Assembly (NCBI GenBank): GCA_934773085.1 | Contig: CAKVMU010000111.1 | Location: 1-6,121, forward strand | DNA: 6,121 bases | Source of the DNA: an uncultured Candidatus Melainabacteria bacterium | GTDB lineage: Bacteria > Cyanobacteriota > Vampirovibrionia > Gastranaerophilales > Gastranaerophilaceae | Direction of reading: 5' to 3' | Part shown: positions 6,091 through 6,121 of the stretch, one piece after another | Layout: every line of letters begins with the position of its first letter | How positions within the stretch are numbered: the first letter of the stretch is position 1 | Notes under the pieces: model-generated | Database searches by the model: none | Seen by the model: the letters and a program-made list of their open reading frames with translations, nothing else | Told to the model about the DNA's origin: nothing | Translations under genes and position numbers: made by a program

Positions 6091-6119
6091 GCTACGCACG
6101 TAGATATTCTGACGGAAGA
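6091..6119. repeat. 29-bp direct repeat, copy 2
   Basis: This is the second copy, exactly 110 bp after the first, with the same CTAC-GCAC-GTAG inverted repeat and GACGGAAGA block. The window ends two bases later, so whether more copies follow is unknown. The 81 bp between the copies is longer than a CRISPR spacer. Confidence 0.85.
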
Positions 6120-6121
6120 GG

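Larger units (their letters stand above)
5981..6121 (+). ncRNA. Candidate structured non-coding RNA, tandem unit, runs off window
   Basis: No reading frame of useful length exists here; early stops interrupt every forward frame I followed. GC is about 46% (64 of 140 bases at 5981-6120), well above the AT-rich surroundings, which is typical for structured RNA in such genomes. Within the unit GGAAGAC (6004-6010) pairs with GTCTTCC (6047-6053), 7 bp. CCGGTCG (6025-6031), inside that loop, can pair with CGACTGG (6065-6071) outside it with one G-U, giving an H-type pseudoknot. The unit then starts again at 6091. It lies directly after the flagellin terminator, so it needs its own promoter or belongs to a downstream transcript. 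I do not recognise it as a riboswitch, tRNA, ribozyme or CRISPR array. The strand is inferred only from the flagellin direction. Confidence 0.35.

Noticed and set aside
5981..6119. Possible CRISPR array from the 29-bp direct repeat.
   Set aside because: Only two copies are visible, the intervening 81 bp is too long for a spacer, and it contains its own pairing structure. No cas gene is adjacent; the Cas4-like nuclease is far away in a housekeeping operon.

Overview
This is an AT-rich bacterial window with five complete protein genes and one gene cut by the left edge. Its content is a long TPR protein, a TlyA-type rRNA methyltransferase, a TatD nuclease, a stand-alone RecB/Cas4-like nuclease, a PfkB sugar kinase and a short flagellin. 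Together with the low GC, this suggests a motile anaerobe. My best guess is the Vampirovibrionia/Melainabacteria (Gastranaerophilales-like) lineage or a Firmicute. That placement is an impression from gene style; no marker gene here proves it.

Layout: positions 1-1365 (+) hold the 3' part of a TPR gene that continues to the left. It meets tlyA (1354-2166, -) tail to tail with a 12-bp overlap, and a perfect 8-bp inverted repeat spans both stop codons. Reading leftward on the minus strand from 4594 is a tightly packed set: PfkB kinase, PD-(D/E)XK nuclease, tatD, tlyA. The junctions are 2 bp, 18 bp and a 4-bp ATGA overlap, so this looks like one operon. An extra extended -10 box sits in the 18-bp gap before tatD. 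Region 4595-4870 is a divergent intergenic region. It holds a likely kinase-operon promoter on the minus strand, a 10-bp tandem repeat, and a flagellin promoter with a leader of about 150 nt that is rich in GGA motifs of the kind bound by CsrA. Flagellin (4871-5899, +) ends at a strong intrinsic terminator (5946-5972).

Positions 5973-6121 have no open reading frame, about 46% GC, a 29-bp direct repeat with an exact 110-bp period, and complementary segments that could form a pseudoknot. This is the least explained part of the window and looks like a structured non-coding RNA or repeat element that runs off the right edge.

Functionally, the minus-strand operon combines nucleic-acid maintenance (two nucleases), ribosome modification and a small-molecule kinase. 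The flagellin forms its own transcription unit, probably controlled after transcription through its leader.
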